The notes: generated from the sequence alone by a model not told the origin. 64,000 bases of DNA from Mustela lutreola (GCF_030435805.1 NC_081295.1:123851501-123915500); one strand, 5' to 3'. Shown: positions 46,005 through 57,624, counted from the stretch's first letter. Program-made: numbers and translations.

Positions 46005-49000
46005 CCAGTTTCCATGAATTATTTAAATTCTCCTTTAATTTCCTGGTTAACCTAATCATTCTTTAGCAAGATGCTCTTTAACTTCCAAGTATTTGAGTTC
46101 CTTCCAAATTTCTTCTTGTGGTTGAGTTACAGTTTCACAGCATTGTGCTCTGAAAATATGCAGGGGATAATCTCAATCTTTTGGTATCCATTGAGACCTC
46201 ATTTGTAACCCAGTATATGGTCTATTCTGAAGAAAGTTCCATGTGCATTCAAGAAGAATGAATATTCTGTTGTTTTAGGATGGAATGTTATGTGTATATC
46301 TACAAAGTCCATCTGGTCCAAAGCTCTTGTTTCTTTCTTGACCTTCTGATTAGATAATCTGTCCACTGCTGTGGTGGAGTTTGAGGTCTCCTACTACTAT
46401 AGGAGACCTATATGTTTCTGTCTATATGTTTATTTTGCTATTAACTGTCTATATGTTTATTTTGCTTATTAACTGGATTATATAATTGGCTGCTCCCATG
46501 TTGGGGGTGTAGATATTTACAATTGTTATCTCTTCTTGTTTGATAGACCCTTTAGGTATGATACAATGGCCCTCTACACCTCTTACTACAGTCTTTGGTT
46601 TAAACTCTAATTTGTCTGATACAAGAATTGCTACCCCAGCTTTCTTTTGAGGTCCATTGGCATGGTACATGGCTTTCCATCCCCTTACCTTCAATCTGGA
46701 TGTGTCTTTAGGTTCAAAATGAGACTCTTATAGACAGCATATGGATAGGTCCTGTTTTTTTATCCAACCAGACACTCTGTGTCCCTTGATGTGAGCATTC
46801 AGTCCTCTCACATTGAGAGTAGCTATTGAAAGATATTAATTTAGTGTCATTTTATTGTCTATAGAGTCCCAGTTTCTGTAGGTTTTCTGTTTTTTGTTTT
46901 TCTGGGCTTTGTGACTTTTGGGGTTTCTCTTGGTTTACAAAATCCCCTTCAATATTTCTTGTGGGGCTGGCTTGGTAGTCATAATTCTTTCTGTTTCTGC
47001 CTGTTGTGAAAGCTCTTTATCTCTCCATCTGCTCTGAATGGCAGTATTGCTGGGTAAAGTATTCTTGGATGCATGTTCTTTTCATTTAATACTTTGAGTA
47101 TGTCCTGATAACCCTTTCTGGTTTTCCAGGTCTCTGTGGACAGGTCTGATCTTATTCTGATGTACCTCTTTCTGTACATAAGGAGTCTCTTTCCCCTAGC
47201 TGCTCTAAGAATAGCTTTCTGGGCTCTAAGATTTGCAAGCTTCACTAGTATATTTTGTATATATATACTAGTAGATACTTCACTAGTATATGTGTCGATC
47301 TACTTTTATTAATTTTGGGAAGGGTCCTCTCTGCTTCTTGGACTTGAATGTTTGTTTCTTTCCCCAAATTAGGGAAGTTCTCAGCTATAGAGTTGCTCAA
47401 ATATACCTTCTAATCCTCTCTCTCCCTCCACCCCCTCAGGGATCCAAATAATTCTGACATTGGAGTATTTCATCGCATTGTTGATTTCTGTAAGTCTAAT
47501 CTCATGTGCCACTAGCTGCCTATACCTCTCTTCTTCACTTTCCTCCTTTCTATCAGCTTATTTTCTAGCTCACTAATTCATTCTTCTGTCTCATTTACCC
47601 TGGCTATTAGAATATTCCATTTAGATTGCATTTCATTCAAAGCATTTTTTATTTCAGCCTGATTAGATCTCATTTCTGCCCTTAGAGATTCTCTATTATC
47701 GATAATGCCTTTTTCAAGCCTAGCTATTGATTTCATGATTGCTATCCTGAAGTCTGCCTTTGATATCTTGCTTATATCTATATCTATTAGTTCTGTGGCA
47801 GAGGACATTGTGTCTGGTTCTTTTCTTTATTGAGAGTTCTTCTTAGTCACTCTGTTAATGGATGATTGAACAAATGGACAGAGTCCAAAATACCAACCAC
47901 AAGCCAAAGCAGCTGCATCCTAGCAAAATTCTGGGTGGTCAGATGTTACCATTGAAAATCAAAACCAAAATGAAACAAAAGAATAAAATTAAGAAATTGA
48001 AAAAAATTCTAAACATGTATAAATATATATTATCAAAAATATGTAAATATTTGAAAATAAAGAAAAAAGGGGGGGAAGAGGGATTATTATCTCTCAGTGT
48101 GGACAAAACAGGGAGTTTCAGTTGTTCCTGGGTGTACTTTGGTCTCTGTGTTAGAGGACACTACATCCCCAAATAACTAGGAAAATAAAACTTGTATATA
48201 TTAAAAAGTGAAACTGAATAGAGTGAAAAACAGGCTAGAAACATATATCTATAAAAAATATAGGTGTGTAGAAATACAAGTTAAAAAGCATCTATGAAAA
48301 GATGAGTTGGTGTAATAGATATCTAGTTGAAATGAGAAGTTTCAAGGAAAAAAACAGCAGGGGAAAACAGCATGAGATAGAGAGGGAAAAAAAGAAAGAA
48401 AAGAAAAGAAAAGGAAAATTATATCTGAAAAGTAAACATTTGAGAGGCCACATGTGGAGCTCAATATATAATTTTCCCTTTTTGTGGGGATTTTACAGTC
48501 ATCCACCTGTTCTTCCAGTCTGTCTTCTGGGGGACAGGTCTGCCCTGCAATTTCTTGGGTAACCCAGCCTTGGCAGAGTTGCCCCACCCCCTGTCTGGGG
48601 GATGGGCTCAGTGGAAACGGGTTTTCTGAGTCTCTTTTTTTCCCTGGGGGTTTTCTGCACTTCTTCAGGGGATCAGAGCAAAAATGGCTGCAGCCAAGCC
48701 TCTGGTGCAGAGCAGAAAAATCTCAGTCTGCCCTCTCTAATAAACTCTCAAGGGCAAATAGTCTCCACTTCTGCTTGTGCCACTGAAAACTGTACCCCCC
48801 CACAGAGCACGCCCACAGCTACTCTCTCAGAAGTGTTTTCAGGCCCCCATTGTATCTCTGTCCTTTGTGCTTTCAAACCACCAGCAACCGTGGGCTAGCA
48901 CTGGCACAGGGTTTGCCCTGGCCGGAGGTGGGGGCGGGGTGTTGTTGTTTGTAGGCTACTGAGTCTGTTCTGGTTCTCCCCTGGAGCCCCTTCCCAGCCA

Positions 49001-49489
49001 CTATTGTTCTGCAAGTTTTTGCCCTTTCACAGGCACTGTTTCCAGATTTTTTTCAGAATGTTTAAGGAAAGAGCAGCTATCAACCCACCCAGTGAGGTTC
49101 TAGGTTCATGGGTTTCTGGGGATCCTCTTTGTGAATGCCTTCTGGCTCTTGCTGGCCACTTCCTGGCCCCAGGGCTCAGGCTCTCCACCATTTCAGAAAT
49201 CCCCTTTTGCTCTGTGGCCCCTGTATCCTAAGACCACAGTGTTCTACCTAGATATCTGCCTTTTCATTTCCAAAACCTCCCAGGGTGGGGGGAGGTCTCT
49301 TACTAGAACAGATTTCCAAGGACTCCAATTTTGCCCTCAGGTGTTATATCACTTTCCAGGCACCAGCTTATGGTGGCTCCCTCCCCCTTCTGTTTATCTT
49401 CCATTATCACGCACAGATTCATGACTCTGCCCTTCCTACCTTGCCAAAAGCAAGTGCTTTTCTGCTTATAGAAATCCAGATATATATTC

Positions 49490-49966
49490 TGTAAGGTTTT
49501 TCCGTCGAGATAAACACAACACCAGGCAAAGTGAGTGTAAGGCAAGGTTTATTAAAGGTTCTCTCCGGTGAAGTTTCAGGGCCCAGGTGAAGGGGAGCCA
49601 AGAAAGTTGCACCGGGAGGAGGTGGGCACCCTCCGGCGAGGTTCCGCAACTCTGGAAAGCAGAGTGGGGGAAGTCGTGCCCAAGGCAGGGAGGAGGGGGC
49701 TTTTAAGGGGTCTTGGGGGTATAGCTCAGGGGTCTTTTGGCAAGTTTCCCTTATTTGGATATCCCTCCTGCTCATCAGGATCCCATTGGTCCACAGGAGC
49801 CCGGGGCGGGGGTCTCAGGTTCCTGCTTGGGCCTTTGTTCTCCTGTCCAAGCTCAGGTCGTGTGGCGGGAACTTTCGCCATCTTGGTCCTTTGTTCTCCT
49901 GTCTGAGTTCAGGTCTTGTGGCGGGAATTTTCGCCATCTTTGGTAGCCCTTCTTGCCAGCCCAACA
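49490..49966 (-). mobile_element. Solo LTR fossil (endogenous retrovirus), inserted in old L1 5' UTR
   Basis: 477 bp bounded by TG and CA, flanked by the 5-bp duplication TATTC (49485-49489 and 49967-49971). On the minus strand there is a U3 part with two tandem copies of a unit of about 57 bp (at about 49829-49940), a TATA-like CCTTAAAAGC and an AATAAA signal. No internal viral region is present, so it is a solo LTR from recombination. The clean ends suggest moderate age; it is younger than the L1 it interrupts. Family not determined. Confidence 0.85.
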
Positions 49967-50085
49967 TATTCTAACGTCTCAGGTTAATTTCATGGATGTT
50001 CAAAATGGTTTGTAGATAGCCAGCTAAATTCAGGGACCAGTTTAAATAAGGTCCCCTTCTCCTCTGCCATCTTGCCTTCCTCCCT

Positions 50086-50394
50086 CAAATGAGTCTTTAA
50101 AAGGAATGGATTCTTCCTAAGGAAAAAATTTAAAGTGTGATAGGGTTCAATGTGAAGGGTTTCTCTATTGTTGGCTTTGGAAATGGAGGTCAGAATGGCT
50201 AAAATGCTTGTGGGCATGAGGACCATTCCAGCTGGCAAGGAAATGGGGACCTCAGTCTTATAACTGTAGGAAACAGAATTCTGCCAACACCTCTGTATGA
50301 ACTTGAAGGAGCAGCCCACCTCAAGTTGAGAACACAACTTTGTGAAATCCTGAACAGAGAATCCATCTACACCATGCCTGAATTTCTTTTTCCT
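50086..50394. other. Ancient repeat-like sequence
   Basis: The minus strand contains TTCTGTTTCCTACAGTTATA, AGACTGAGGTCCCCATTTCC and TTGCCAGCTGGAATGG, wording typical of an ancient interspersed repeat whose family I cannot fix. No gene. Confidence 0.4.
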
Positions 50395-50495
50395 TTTTTT
50401 TTTTTTAAAGTAATATCTACATGAACTTCTGACTCAAACTTATGACCCTGGGATCAAGAGTCACACACTCGACCAGCTAAGACAGTCTGAAGCCC
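50395..50495 (-). mobile_element. Old tRNA-derived SINE fragment, minus strand
   Basis: T-rich tail, AAAGTAATATCTACATGAAC and TATGACCCTGGGATCAAGAG, then CACACTCGACCAGCTAAGAC, as in old carnivore tRNA-Lys-type SINEs. Confidence 0.7.
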
Positions 50496-50984
50496 ACTAT
50501 GCCTGGGTTTATGTCTAAAAAACAGCAAACAAATAAATTGATGTTCTTTTGAGCCATGAAGTTTGTAGTAATTAGCTATGCAGTAATAGAAAATGAATAC
50601 CCAGGCTCACTGTGCAACAAATAGACACATAGCACTTCTTCCCCTGACATAAATTTATGAACTACTGTGCACACTAGTTGCATGAATGAAAACCTTTTCT
50701 GATTTTTGGTATATTCCCTGTTGTGATTTTTATGGAATGAATTAAGTTCTGATAGAATAGTATTTCATTCTTTCACTCAACAACAACTAATTTAGTGTCT
50801 ACTATGTATCAGGAATGGTTTTCTATCCTGTGGATACAGATTTCACTGAAATAGCCCAAAGCCTGTGCTCATGTGCCTTATATTCTAGAAGTTTCCCAGG
50901 AGTGAGACAGAGCCACTGAAGCATTTTCAGTGAAGACCTGACCTGAGCTGACTCACATCAGCAGGATCGCTGACCCCTGTTGGG
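50496..50984. other. Unassigned sequence with an ancient repeat
   Basis: At about 50760-50890 TTCACTCAACAACAACTAAT, TACTATGTATCAGGAATGG and TGTGCCTTATATTCTAG resemble a common ancient mammalian repeat. No gene. The right-arm homology begins at its right edge. Confidence 0.4.
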
Positions 50985-51365
50985 AGAAGGGCCCTGGACA
51001 GCAGACAATGGGGAGGCGGTGACATAGACCTGGGCGAGTGAGTGTAGGGCGGGAAGAAAGGGCTCTGCAGTGTCTTAGCAAGGGGACCCCGGGCACGGAC
51101 GGACGTGGGATCCCCGGGAAAGGCGCCTCTCCACCGCCCCGCCCCAGACCCCCAGCCGCCCCCGCCCGGCTCCAGGCCTGTGCTCCCAGGTCCCCCCCCA
51201 CCTCCGCCCTGCTCTCCCCAACCATCCTGCCCGCCTCCACCTGGGCCCCGAACCGTGCAGGGAGGACAGTTGGGCAGTGTCTCAGCCCCTCCGCGCCCGC
51301 AGGCTCCCACTCCCTGAGGTATTTCTACACTGCGGTGTCCCAGCCCAGGCCGCAGGGAGCCCCAC
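50985..51365 (+). pseudogene. Collapsed class I gene of the right arm: end of exon 1, intron 1, start of exon 2
   Basis: GCGGTGACATAGACCTGGGC at about 51015-51034 parallels the end of exon 1 (GCCGTGACCGAGACCTGGGC), followed by intron 1 closely matching the intact gene. Exon 2 starts at 51303 after CGCCCGCAG and reads SHSLRYFYTAVSQPRPQGAP before homology stops at about 51365. The start codon and promoter are not recognisable, and exons 2 to 8 are missing. It is the inverted counterpart of the intact gene and cannot encode a heavy chain. Confidence 0.9.
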
Positions 51366-51589
51366 TCCGTCGCCCCGCTTCCCCTCCCTCCCTTCCCCCT
51401 CACCCCCACCACTGCTCTGCTCTCACCTGCCCTCTCTCCCGCATCTGCTCTCTGGTTCTAGCAGGGGGTACCTGGGCCCTCTCCATTCCTGTCTGTGCTT
51501 CGTGTCCCATGGAGCTGCAGCTGAATTTGTTTTCTTCTGTGACTGCCAGGAGGGGTTGATGGGTTACTGAAAAAAAAGGATTCCTAAAG
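51366..51589. other. Junction filler in the collapsed class I copy
   Basis: Pyrimidine-rich (CCTCCCTCCCTTCCCCCTCA) and without a match to the intact gene. It joins the exon 2 remnant to the 3' end of the class I transcript unit. Confidence 0.5.
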
Positions 51590-51900
51590 TGTGAGAGAGG
51601 AAATCAACAGAAGCACTGAGAACCTTCCAGGATTTTCATGTTTGCTGGGCTTCCTCTGGGGAAGAGGAAGAGGAGAGGCTGTGAGGAACCTGCATGGAGG
51701 GGACTGTGCCCAGCCTGTGCTCACTGCATCCTGGGCTTTGACATGGTCACGCCTCTGCTGGGTCATCATCGCTGCTCCCTGATCCCTGTCCTTTTGGTGG
51801 AACCTTGTCCCACTGGGCCCTGGGGTCACAGGGACTCAGATCTCTCCTGTTTCCAGTACCTTATGCAACAAGAGCTTCCTGTGAGGGGGACAGCCTAGAC
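51590..51900 (+). pseudogene. Class I 3' UTR end and flank, right arm
   Basis: GAAGCACTGAGAACCTTCCA, ACTGTGCCCAGCCTGTGCTC and CAAGAGCTTCCTGTG line up with the intact gene's polyadenylation region and downstream flank at about 21000-21290 (minus). So the deletion spans exon 2 to just before the polyadenylation signal. Confidence 0.8.
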
Positions 51901-51942
51901 ATGAACTTGGTCAGGACTCAGCCTCCAAGCTTTGCTTGTCTT

Positions 51943-52085
51943 TTTCTCCTCCTCCTCCTCCCCCCTTCCCCCTTCTCTTCCCCTCCCCTCCCCTCTCCCT
52001 TCTCCTCCCTCTTCCTCCTCCTCCTCCTCTGCTTCTTCTTCCTCCTCTTCTTCTTCTCCTCCTCCTCCTTCTTTTCTTTTTTCTT
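51943..52085. repeat. Long pure-pyrimidine tract
   Basis: About 140 bases of C and T only, apart from rare exceptions, in TCC, CTT and CCCCTCCCCT units. Such tracts can form triplex DNA. No coding content. Confidence 0.9.
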
Positions 52086-52844
52086 TGGAGACTTAGGCCA
52101 ATTCTTCTTCTCCTGTACGAGTTCTGGTCTCATGTTCCTCTGGTGTGCCCAGTCTGGGACAGCTGCAAATGTCATTTGGCTTCTCATTGTCCCCACAAGA
52201 CCCAGTGAGCCCCTGCACACAGAAGTCTCTGTGAAAGTGAATGGTGAGTTTTCAGACCCATCTATCACTTCTCCTTCTAGGACTGTTCTGGATTATTCTT
52301 TCCATCCCCCCCCCCATCTCTTTAGAAAGCAGATCCTGGAGTTAGGGACAGGATCTGAGAGTTTCTCATCCTTACTAAATTTTGCTTAGTTTCTTTCTTC
52401 TCTGCTCACCTGTCTCCTTCCCCCCCCCCCCAACTCCTGCTCTTGGCTTTAGTGATACTTGTTCTGGTTCTACTCTTAATTGATAGAATGATAAAGCAGT
52501 GTCTAATTTGAATCCACATTTGTCTGGAATACATGACCCATAAGCCTAGGAAGGATGGTGTGGGAAGGAGTATGTGGGGACATGGAGGAGACCACCACTG
52601 GTGAGAAAAGTGGCAGCTGCCACTAGATAGTCTGAGGCTCATCTAGAAGAGAGAGGTGCTCTTTGTGGATCATTTCTCCAAGTGATAATTGAGCATCAGA
52701 CACAGGAACACTATTGTAGCATCTAGGACACCTCACTGAAGTGAAAACAGACAAAATGGGCCTGCCTGGTGGGGCATATGTGCTGGTAGTGAGGGGCACT
52801 GTGTGGGGACAGGGAAGATGGCTACTTTACTGGGGTGGTGTGAG
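52086..52844. other. Right-arm sequence without a recognised gene
   Basis: No gene or clear repeat recognised. Confidence 0.35.
52421..52431. repeat. Poly-C run
   Basis: Eleven C in a row within a pyrimidine-rich stretch; prone to sequencing error. Confidence 0.8.
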
Positions 52845-53225
52845 CTTCACTGAGAAGGTGACCTTTGAGAGACTTGAAGGACATGAAGGAATTGTGCAAG
52901 AGGAGGTCTGGGGTAAGTTCTTTCCAGGCAGAGAACACCCAGTGCACATGCACTAGGGCAGGAGCCTGTCCTGTGTTGAAGGCAGGCTGAGGAAGTCACT
53001 GCAGCTTGAGCAGAGAGCAGGTGACATGAGATCGGAGGTCAGTCTCATCATGGGGGTCTGAGGATATGAGAAGGGTTTTGAATTTTCTCTGAGTGAGGTG
53101 TGGAGTTACGAGATGGTTTTGAACAGATGATCCACCTGTAGGACTTGCTTTAGAAGCACCTGTTTGCTGCTGTGCGGAATTGAGAGATGCAGGGAGAGCG
53201 ACCAGTAGAGAAACTGTAGGAAACC
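52845..53225 (+). repeat. Ancient mammalian interspersed repeat
   Basis: The order GAAGGTGACCTTTGAGAG, TTCTTTCCAGGCAGAGAAC, GTGCACATGCACTAGGGCAG and GTTTGCTGCTGTG follows a widespread ancient repeat. I cannot name the family with confidence. Confidence 0.5.
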
Positions 53226-53236
53226 AGTGCAGTGTC

Positions 53237-53436
53237 AGGAGCCTCGGTGGTTCAGTTTGCTAAGCATTTCCTTCAGCTCAGGTCATGATCTCGAGGTCCT
53301 GGGATCTAGCCCTAGATCTGGCTCCCTGCTCAGAAGGGAGCCTGCTTCTCCTTCTCTCTCTGCCCCTTCCCCACCCCTGCTCATGCTTTCTTGCTCTGTG
53401 CTCTCTCTTTCAAATAAATAAATAAATTCTTTAAAA
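53237..53436 (+). mobile_element. CAN-SINE, plus strand
   Basis: Degraded head GGAGCCTCGGTGGTTCAGT, GCTCAGGTCATGATCTCGAG, AGGGAGCCTGCTTCTCC, tail CAAATAAATAAATAAATTC, followed by AAGAAC-type repeats to 53476. Confidence 0.92.
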
Positions 53437-53802
53437 AAGAAGAAGAACAAGAACAAGAAGAACAAGAACAAGAAGGAAAGCAACCAGTGCAGTGTCCCAG
53501 GAGGGGGGTGTGGGAAATGGGTATGAGGAGGAAAGACAATAGGAAGTGATTGGGTGCTAGAGATATTTAAAGTAAATTTAGTAAATTTAGTAAATCCTTT
53601 ACAGGATTTACTAATGGATTCATTGTGGGTGGTGAGAAGGAGGAATCAGGGAGGGCATCCAGTATTTCAGACTGCAGGTAGAAATGTGCAGTGCCTTCCG
53701 TGGATATGGGGAAGGTTCTGGAAGCAGGACATTTGGGGAAACAGCAAGACAAGCATCCAATTTAGGAATATTAAATCTAAGATGTCTGCCAAAAATGCAA
53801 GT

Positions 53803-54003
53803 GAGGGGGCTCATGGGTGGCTCAGTACACAGAGCATGTGAGTCTTGGTTTCAGCTCAGGTCATGATCTCATGGTCCTGATATCAAGCCTTGTGACAGAC
53901 TACTCACTCAGCGTAGAGTGTGCTGGAGATTCTTTCCCTCTCCCTCTGTCCTTTCCCTGCTCATGCTCTCTCCTTAAATAAATAAACAAATAAATAAACT
54001 TTT
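53803..54003 (+). mobile_element. CAN-SINE, plus strand
   Basis: GGGGGCTCATGGGTGGCTCA head, GCTCAGGTCATGATCTCATG, tail AAATAAATAAACAAATAAAT. Confidence 0.9.
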
Positions 54004-54019
54004 CTTTTTTAAAGAAAAG

Positions 54020-54206
54020 GGGGACACCTAGGTGACTCAGTCAATTAAGCCCCTGCTTTTTGCTCAAGTCATGATTCCAGAGTCCTGGGATTGAGTCCCA
54101 CATCAGGCTCCTTGGTCAGCGGCAAGACTCCTTCTCCCTCTGCCTGCCTCTTCCCCTACTTGTGCACTCTCTCTCTCCAACAAAGAAATAACATCTTTAG
54201 AAAAAA
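54020..54206 (+). mobile_element. CAN-SINE, plus strand
   Basis: GGGGACACCTAGGTGACTCA head, CAAGTCATGATTCCAGAGTC, tail CAACAAAGAAATAACATC. The left arm at about 19140-19170 has no SINE at this place. Confidence 0.9.
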
Positions 54207-55200
54207 GGAAAGAAATGCAAACATGGATACAGAGTGCAGGGTTAGAGACATATCAAAGTTGGAGAAATAGATTTGGGAGGTGACAACATGTGAATGATGA
54301 TTAGAGCCTTCAGCAGAGATGAGGTCACCAGGGGTCGAGGGCCATAGAAGAAAAAGGAGCAGGACCAAACCCTGGACTCCTCAGGGCTAAGCAGGCTGAT
54401 CAGAGCTCACACCCAGAGCGCACTGCACAGTCTGGTTCTGCGTCTAGAAGGCACACAGACCAAGGAGGCCCAGCCTTCAGTATGCACAGGAATTTCCTGG
54501 ACTATGAAGATCTAGACAGTCTGGGGTAGAGCATGAGATGCTGGGTTGATAACAAGGTTGGTGCTGCTGCTGCTGGTCTTCAGATCCCACACTGAGTAGC
54601 GAGCACAGGAAGCAGGATCCCCATATGGCCATGCATCAGCCTCTCCTGTAGGGCTTATCATGTCAGTGATGCCTGGGCCCACGCCCAACATTCTAAGATG
54701 GTGAGTTTGAGGAGGGTCCTGAGTATTTGGTACCAAAGCCACAAGCAATCCTGTGACTCTACCAGATAGGGAAGCACTGAAGTCATTGATGAGAGCCCTC
54801 ACTGTGGGGAGGGGTCTTACACATTTATTGGTTTTTTTGTACAAAGAAAAATGCAAGGCATGTCAGGAGATACATATTTTCTGTGGGGCACAGCCAGGCA
54901 GCAGGTGGAGGAAGTGGTCATTAGCTCAACATAAATAAAACGTCTGCTTTCTAAAAGAATAGGTCTCAAATGGTCCTAATAACACACACACACACTCACC
55001 CCAACAACTGTGACAGGATGCAGGTCTTAGCTAATGCTTATAGTGGTAACCAGTTTGCAGCATATAAATATATCAAATCAAAAGGTTGTAACCTTAAATT
55101 TATAAAATGTTATGTCAGTTATTTCTCAATAAAACTGGTAAACAATTCTGAATCCCTGCTCTCTGAAAGTATTCTTTCATGGATTTCTCACTCCTTATTT
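54207..55200 (-). repeat. Right-arm class I 3'-flank block
   Basis: Inverted match to about 18640-19170 and then to 9600-9835 plus 11390-11518. It contains the empty site of the BNIP3L insertion near 54955-54970. No gene. Confidence 0.75.
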
Positions 55201-55475
55201 TCAACAACAGAGTATAAGTTGTTTTAATTGAAACTATAAATACTTATATGGAAATATATATGTGTATGTGCATAGTCAAGGAGAATTATATATATATAAA
55301 AAATATAATACATAAATAAAATGTAAATTACATGTAATAAAATAAATGTTATATATAATAAAATAAAATATATTTTAGGATTAAAGGAATATGAAATATA
55401 AGTTATATTTATATATTATAAATAAATATATTTATGGGAGAATAAATGTATTATGTATATATATACAGTTAGTTA
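55200..55475. repeat. AT-rich low-complexity tract, right arm
   Basis: Inverted twin of 9330-9570. Confidence 0.85.
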
Positions 55476-56235
55476 GTTAGGGAGAATATTTGGCCTCATT
55501 TCATTTCAGGGAAAGCCACAGGCCACAGGCCCAAGGCTGCACAGGTAGGAATAGAATCCACCATCGCACCCCAGTTCAAGGCCCAAAAACGAACCACTGC
55601 CCATGGTGCTGGGCACAGGTCCCACTGCTCACACCACTGCACCCTGAGGCCAAGACTGCTGTCACTGCTGCTCCTGGCAACGGGATGACACGACGGCCAC
55701 TCACGCCACCTGTGTCAAATGCATATAGCCCTGTCCCAGCATCTGTGTCACACACACATCCTGAGTCAGAGTCTGGCACCTGGTCACCTGAATGGTGGAG
55801 CCTCAGGCCTTGGCCCCCTGCAACAGTGTGTGATGTCCTAACTCTGATCTGGATTCCTGGGGAGTGATCACCAACATCCTCGGATTTGAACTCTTCTTTT
55901 GGTCTGGTCTCTGCATTCCTAGCCACAGGCCTGTGAGAGGCCACACATTCAAGTGGTTCCCAAAGTCACCCCTGCTGTAGGCAGATACCACGATGGCTCC
56001 AGTGTTCCCATCTGCCGGTATTCATGCCCTTGTGTAATAAATACCCACTTTGGGAACAGAAGCAGGACATAATGACTTGCTGGTGACACACAGAATAGAG
56101 TAAAGTCATGCAGTGAGTACCTGGAATCACCAGGACACAAGATATGAGGCATTTGGGGTCCACAGTCTCAAGGTGGGCCGTGGAAGCCAGCCTGGATAAG
56201 TGCAGATTTCTGGTGGAACCTCATGACAAATCATC
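55476..56235 (-). repeat. Duplicated non-coding block A, right copy
   Basis: Inverted, highly similar copy of about 8600-9330. Shared open frames reflect the duplication, not a recognised protein. Confidence 0.75.
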
Positions 56236-56259
56236 CTGCGTTCCTTTTCCCTCTGAGGG

Positions 56260-56665
56260 GTTTCTTCTCCAGATCTCAACCCCCACAGCCACTGCCCTCA
56301 GACAGGAGGAGGAGGAAGAAGGGTCACCAGCAGGGATTCTCATCCTGGCTGCAGTCAACAGGGGAATTCTGTAGAAAGTACAGGAAGGGAAGAGAAGAAA
56401 CACAGGCTCCCAAATGTAACAGCTGATGAGTCCATGCATGCTTCCAGGGCAGCCCCGTGGCTACAAAGGTGAGAGGAGAACAGTCTCCAGTCTCCCTGTG
56501 CTGCCCCTGGGGCCCAGCATTCCCTTCCTCCAACACAGACAGTGTCCCAGGGAGCCCCCAGTGCTGCCCCCTATGTATCTGTCTCTGCTCATCTCCAGAT
56601 CAGACCACCACAGCCACCCCCTCCAGGAAGCCATCCCCTCTCCACATGCATTAGTTCAATTGTGT
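56260..56665 (-). pseudogene. MHC class I remnant, right copy (alpha-3 tail and transmembrane exon)
   Basis: The minus strand carries EGVAVVV and SGDEQRQIH (about 56590-56660), an alpha-3 tail broken by a stop, then AVAVGVEIWRRNPS at about 56262-56375 from the transmembrane exon. It is the inverted partner of 8180-8550 and equally degraded. Confidence 0.66.
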
Positions 56666-57624
56666 GCAACAGAAAACCAGCTAACAGTGGTGTCGACGGA
56701 ACAATGTGTATATGTCGCATGTGAGGTGAGCCGTCCAGGGCTGTAGCGTCACTCTGCACCACAGGGCTGTCCAGACACATGGGTGACAATGACCTTGGAA
56801 GATTTGCTTATTAGTATGACCAGGGCACTTAACACCATGTCTGTGGTCCATGAGCAGGGCAGGGAAAGCAGAAAAGGAGAAAGTTTCCTTCCTTTTACGG
56901 TAACACCTACTACCTCATTCTGTGTCATCATAATGGCTGGAATGTAGCAACACAGACAAAAGTAGCCTCCTGGGAGGCTGGTGAATGAGGCTGTTTTTAA
57001 TCTGAGGGACCATGTGCTCCCATGAAATTGTGAAGCACATCCTGCTTTCTCTTCACAAGATGAATGTCGAGTTCATGTCAAACCCCAAGAGGGAACTGTA
57101 GGCAGGGTGGGAGGAAGTGCCATGAGCAGGGGTAAGGCTAGACTTGCCCTCACCTCTCACATTGGAGAGCAGGTCTCACCAGGAAGTCAGTTGGAAGAAG
57201 AGGACTCAGGGGCAGCAGAATTGCAAGGTCATGAGTGCTCACCCCAGTGTCTCTCAGGCTCACTCAGGCTGTGCTTTCAGACTGTGAACAAAGCAGTAAG
57301 TGAACTCTGCCCACCTACTGCTGGTCTCCCCACTTCTGCATGCTGGACAGCCCACCTCACACCCCAGATGCAGACTCCACTGATTCCCTACAGCCCAGAT
57401 GTGACCTGCCTCCCCTCCACCTCCAGCAAACACACTCCATCAGCCAACGTACAACCAGCTCTCCCGTCCCCTCAAACCCCATGTTCTCCCCTTCAGGGAT
57501 GGTGAAAAATGCATATGACTGACAAGACTCAGTTCTGGAGAAGGAGAAGCTGTCAGAGACACAGAAGGTGGTGACCGTTAATGAACAGGTAAACAGTGTC
57601 AGAGGCCAAACACAAAATGAAACA
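56666..57624 (-). repeat. Right-arm sequence without a recognised gene
   Basis: Inverted match to about 7380-8180 (without the L1) and to about 5160-5620. About 56900 is the empty site of the left-arm truncated L1. Confidence 0.6.

Larger units (their letters stand above)
35883..50085 (-). mobile_element. Old near-full-length L1, minus strand, carrying four later insertions
   Basis: The 3' end with T-rich tail is at 35890 and the 5' start (on the minus strand GGAGGAAGGCAAGATGGCAG) is at about 50080. The pieces between are collinear. ORF2 fragments on the minus strand lie at 37191-37921 (for example [20 protein letters not shown]), 38450-38593, 45584-45808 and 46449-46694 (KAGVAILVSDKLEFKPKTVV). 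ORF1 fragments lie at 46979-47245 (DLSTETWKTRKGYQDILK) and 47578-47808. A long 5' UTR runs about 47860-50085. Stops and frameshifts are present, so it is inactive. Insertions: SINE 38230-38436, young L1 39096-45529, SINE 45816-46004 and a solo LTR 49490-49966. Without them the element is about 6.8 kb. Confidence 0.85.

Noticed and set aside
50927-51559. Frames of 161-173 codons around the collapsed class I copy
   Set aside because: They run through intron 1 and the pyrimidine-rich filler and are GC-rich by-products, not genes.
51805-52389. 194-codon frame with a leucine/serine/proline-rich centre
   Set aside because: The apparent membrane-like stretch is the translated C/T-only tract at 51943-52085.
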